This document shows positions 5,888 to 8,165 of a stretch of DNA of 8,165 nt, piece by piece; the first letter of the stretch is position 1; every line of letters starts with the position of its first letter. Below the pieces are notes generated by a model. It made no database searches. It saw only the letters and a program-made list of their open reading frames with translations, and was not told the DNA's origin. The stretch is taken from NCBI GenBank assembly GCA_013205585.1, contig JABMML010000076.1, forward strand, positions 1-8,165. Reading direction: 5' to 3'. This DNA is from Chitinophagaceae bacterium (lineage in GTDB: Bacteria > Bacteroidota > Bacteroidia > Chitinophagales > Chitinophagaceae). A program made the position numbers and the translations under genes.

Positions 5888-6748
5888 CTACTTTTTTAAC
5901 TGTCTAAGGTATTCCCCATAGCCACTTTTAGCATATTTATCGGCAAGTACCAGTAATTGAGTCTTGTCTATAAAGCCCATACGGTAGGCTACTTCTTCTA
6001 TACAACCTACTTTTTGACTTTGTCTTTTTTCAATCACTCTTACAAATTCACAAGCGTCGGCATAGGAGTCAAAAGTACCGGTATCTAACCAAGCGGTTCC
6101 ACGATTCATAATACCCACTTGTAATTTCTTATTTTGTAAGTATACCTTATTGACATCCGTTATTTCATATTCCCCTCTTGGTGAAGCAGGAATGTTTTTA
6201 GCAATATCTACCACCTCGTTATCATAAAAATATAAACCAGGCACTGCATAATTGGACTTTGGTTGTTTTGGCTTTTCTTCTAAAGAAAGTGCATTGTTAT
6301 TGGCATCAAACTCTACCACACCATAACGCTCGGGATCATTTACTTCATAAGCAAATACCGCAGCTCCTTCTACATTATTAAATGATTGAACCAACTTACT
6401 AAAGCCAGCTCCATAAAATATATTATCACCTAATATTAAGGCTACTTTATCCTTACCAATAAAATTAGCACCAATAACAAAGGCTTGCGCAAGTCCATTA
6501 GGTACTGCTTGCACTTCATAATGAAAGGAACAACCTATTTCAGCACCATCGCCTAATAATCTTTTGAACTGATCGCTATCCTCAGGGGTGGTGATGATTA
6601 AAATATCTTTAATACCCGCTAATAATAATACAGATAGTGGGTAATAAATCATGGGCTTATCATAGATAGGCATTAATTGCTTACTGATACCCTTGGTAAT
6701 AGGATACAACCTAGTACCTGATCCGCCTGCTAATATAATTCCCTTCAT
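5888..6748 (-). CDS. rfbA: Glucose-1-phosphate thymidylyltransferase RfbA/RmlA
   Basis: The 286-residue enzyme joins glucose-1-phosphate and dTTP to give dTDP-glucose and pyrophosphate, the entry step of dTDP-rhamnose and related deoxysugars. The nucleotidyltransferase signature GGSGTRLYP is at 8-16 and K23 lies in [19 protein letters not shown] near 106-113 carries the metal-binding D108. EEKP lies at 157-160, VPGLYFYD near 169-176, and WLDTGTFDS at 220-228 holds D222. Length matches the short RmlA family of about 290 residues. The ATG at 6748 follows an A-rich leader, ATAAAAAATAAAAATTAGG plus TTT, that is duplicated upstream. It is the last gene of the rfbBCA order, with a 77-bp gap after rfbC and 81 bp before the B12 regulator. 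Confidence 0.96.
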   Translation of the reverse strand: MKGIILAGGSGTRLYPITKGISKQLMPIYDKPMIYYPLSVLLLAGIKDILIITTPEDSDQFKRLLGDGAEIGCSFHYEVQAVPNGLAQAFVIGANFIGKDKVALILGDNIFYGAGFSKLVQSFNNVEGAAVFAYEVNDPERYGVVEFDANNNALSLEEKPKQPKSNYAVPGLYFYDNEVVDIAKNIPASPRGEYEITDVNKVYLQNKKLQVGIMNRGTAWLDTGTFDSYADACEFVRVIEKRQSQKVGCIEEVAYRMGFIDKTQLLVLADKYAKSGYGEYLRQLKK

Positions 6749-6751
6749 AAA

Positions 6752-6770
6752 CCTAATTTTTATTTTTTAT
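6752..6770 (-). repeat. 19-bp direct repeat, copy at the rfbA leader
   Basis: On the minus strand ATAAAAAATAAAAATTAGG ends 3 bases before the rfbA ATG and so forms its translation initiation region. An identical copy lies at 6811-6829, with repeat starts 59 bp apart. Bacteroidota usually lack strong Shine-Dalgarno sites and use A-rich leaders, which this resembles. Confidence 0.9.
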
Positions 6771-6786
6771 TTGCGTTTATGTTTTC

Positions 6787-6798
6787 GCACTTGCGTGC
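6787..6798 (-). other. Small GCAA-loop hairpin between rfbC and rfbA
   Basis: On the minus strand GCAC-GCAA-GTGC forms a perfect 4-bp stem closed by a GNRA-type tetraloop. It is not followed by a U run, so it is not a normal terminator. It sits between the two 19-bp repeats, directly after the ATG-ATT-TGA miniature frame. It may have no function. Confidence 0.4.
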
Positions 6799-6810
6799 TC
6801 AAATCATATT

Positions 6811-6829
6811 CCTAATTTTTATTTTTTAT
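6811..6829 (-). repeat. 19-bp direct repeat, copy at the rfbC stop
   Basis: Identical to the rfbA leader copy. It includes the rfbC stop codon TAA (6828-6826). On the minus strand it is followed by AAT and an ATG at 6807, exactly the spacing of the real rfbA start, but this frame reads only ATG ATT TGA. It looks like a duplicated initiation region with a dead or leader-type start. Confidence 0.88.
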
Positions 6830-7377
6830 AAACTCGCCGCGTAATCCGCAAAGCTTCCTAATGTTTTATCTTTTTCTGAAAATATTAATTCCGACGTAGG
6901 TAATTTCCAATCAATATTTAAATCCTTATCGTTATACATAATACCTACTTCATCGCCTGGCTCATAAAACTTATCTACCTTATAAAAGAAAGTAGCCGAT
7001 TCACTTAATACTACAAAGCCATGGGCAAAGCCCGCAGGAACAAAAAATTGTTTATGATTCTCTGCAGTAAGTTCAATTGTAAAATGCTGGCCAAAGCTGG
7101 GAGAACCTTTTCTTAAATCTACGACTACATCTAATACCGCCCCTTCTAAAACCCTTACTAGCTTTGCTTGTGCAGCAGCACCTCTTTGCATATGCAAGCC
7201 TCTTAATACACCTTTACTTGATCTAGACTGATTGTCTTGTACAAAAACCATATCTAACCCACTGGCAGCTTTAAAATCTCTTTGGTTAAATGTTTCAATA
7301 AAATAACCTCTAGCATCGCCATGCACGGTGTCGTGAATTATAAAACAATCTTTTAAGGGTGTCGCTTCTATTTTCAT
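6826..7377 (-). CDS. rfbC: dTDP-4-dehydrorhamnose 3,5-epimerase RfbC/RmlC
   Basis: The 183-residue cupin-fold enzyme epimerises dTDP-4-keto-6-deoxyglucose at C3 and C5, giving dTDP-4-keto-rhamnose. The N-terminal substrate-binding strand DARGYFIETF is at 21-30. FVQDNQSRSSKGVLRGLH (45-62) ends with H62, the expected catalytic base. K72 and R75 follow in AKLVRV, FVPAGFAHGF lies at 112-121, and FFYKVDKFY (130-138) supplies the catalytic tyrosine, probably Y132. Length equals the family norm. The ATG at 7377 starts 10 bases after the rfbB stop, so the two are almost surely co-transcribed. A different epimerase for another deoxysugar cannot be excluded, because rfbD is not in view. Confidence 0.95.
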   Translation of the reverse strand: MKIEATPLKDCFIIHDTVHGDARGYFIETFNQRDFKAASGLDMVFVQDNQSRSSKGVLRGLHMQRGAAAQAKLVRVLEGAVLDVVVDLRKGSPSFGQHFTIELTAENHKQFFVPAGFAHGFVVLSESATFFYKVDKFYEPGDEVGIMYNDKDLNIDWKLPTSELIFSEKDKTLGSFADYAASL

Positions 7378-7387
7378 TCTTTGGATC

Positions 7388-8165
7388 TTATCTATTTGAA
7401 TACATGGAGTTATAATAGCTTTGATAATTGCCAGTAGTTACATTATCTAACCAAGGGCCATTATTCAAATACCAGTCAATAGTTGCATCTAGGCCTTGCT
7501 CAAAAGTAACCGATGGGCTCCAGCCTAATTCTTTATTTAATTTAGTAGCGTCAATGGCATACCTGCGGTCGTGGCCTGCTCTGTCTTTCACATAAGTAAT
7601 TAAAGTTTCACTTTCTCCTGCAGCTCTACCTAATTTCACATCCATTTGAGCACACATTAATTTCACTAAATCAATATTAGTCCATTCATTAAAGCCACCA
7701 ATATTATAAGTGTCTCCATTTTTACCTTCATGAAATATTAAATCAATTGCACGGGCATGGTCTAATACATATAACCAATCACGGGTGTATAAACCATCGC
7801 CATATACAGGCAATGCTTTTTTATGGATGATATTATGAATAAATAAAGGAATTAATTTTTCTGGAAAATGATTCGGTCCATAATTATTAGAACAATTAGA
7901 AACTACATAAGGTAGATGATAGGTTTCACCGTAAGCGCGTACAAAATGATCGCTAGCCGCTTTACTTGCTGAATAAGGAGAGTTAGGATCGTAGGCAGTC
8001 GTTTCTTTAAATAAACCTTCCTTACCTAGGCTTCCATAGACTTCATCGGTAGAAACATGATAAAACAAATGATTGCTCAAATCATCTTTCCAATATTCTT
8101 TAGCCGTATTTAATAAGTTCACCGTTCCAATAACATTGGTGTACACAAAATCTAAGGGAGATACA
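7388..8165 (-). CDS. rfbB: dTDP-glucose 4,6-dehydratase RfbB/RmlB, 5' end outside the window
   Basis: 258 residues are visible. The frame stays open to the window edge, reading VSPLDFVYTNVIGTVNLL, so the GTG at 8146 is an internal valine and not a start. Compared with the family length of about 340-360 residues, roughly the first 90-100 residues, including the NAD-binding GxxGxxG, lie beyond the edge. The extended SDR family features are present: YHVSTDEVYG holds the catalytic Thr-Asp-Glu, SPYSASKAASDH holds the Tyr and Lys of YxxxK, and NCSNNYGPNHFPEKLIPL and VYGDGLYTRDWLYVLDHA complete the RmlB pattern. The enzyme makes dTDP-4-keto-6-deoxyglucose from dTDP-glucose using bound NAD. It leads the visible rfbBCA order. 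The C-terminal tail, ending NSMYSNR, is intact. Confidence 0.95.
   Translation of the reverse strand, partial: VSPLDFVYTNVIGTVNLLNTAKEYWKDDLSNHLFYHVSTDEVYGSLGKEGLFKETTAYDPNSPYSASKAASDHFVRAYGETYHLPYVVSNCSNNYGPNHFPEKLIPLFIHNIIHKKALPVYGDGLYTRDWLYVLDHARAIDLIFHEGKNGDTYNIGGFNEWTNIDLVKLMCAQMDVKLGRAAGESETLITYVKDRAGHDRRYAIDATKLNKELGWSPSVTFEQGLDATIDWYLNNGPWLDNVTTGNYQSYYNSMYSNR

Noticed and set aside
8144..8146. GTG as a start codon for rfbB
   Set aside because: The frame stays open to the window edge and the upstream residues VSPLDF match the RmlB family, so this codon is an internal valine.

Overview
The window comes from an A+T-rich bacterium, most likely a member of the Bacteroidota close to Chitinophagaceae/Sphingobacteriia. 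This is an inference from protein style, A-rich leaders with almost no Shine-Dalgarno sequences, and a tRNA gene without an encoded CCA. Every supported gene lies on the minus strand, so the biological reading order runs from 8165 down to 1.

Right end (8165-5888): a dTDP-sugar cassette in the order rfbB (5' end cut by the window edge), rfbC, rfbA. These make dTDP-4-keto-6-deoxyglucose, its epimerised product, and the dTDP-glucose that feeds them. rfbD is not visible. A perfect 19-bp direct repeat in the rfbC-rfbA gap duplicates the rfbA leader together with a vestigial ATG.

Middle (5806-4211): a MerR-type regulator with a cobalamin-binding domain, carrying the W-x9-EH and E-x-H-x-x-G residues of CarH/LitR B12 photoreceptors. 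It is followed by a 216-bp gap and an ECF sigma factor. The gap holds four copies of a TGTTTAA box (one with a mismatch) arranged as two inverted pairs. The same box recurs upstream of the regulator gene.

Left part (4207-116): crtI, crtB, crtZ and crtY, tightly packed behind the sigma factor (3-nt gap, 8-nt overlap, 34-nt gap, 8-nt overlap). Together they predict a route from GGPP through phytoene, lycopene and beta-carotene to zeaxanthin. crtE and the ketolase crtW are absent from the window. An A/U-only hairpin with a U tail closes the operon, and a tRNA-Arg(CCG) gene follows directly.

The most interesting element is the predicted light-switch module. A CarH-like B12 photoreceptor would repress an ECF sigma gene that is the first gene of the carotenoid operon, with no anti-sigma factor visible. 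This resembles the LitR/LitS arrangement of Streptomyces, placed here in a Bacteroidota-like genome.
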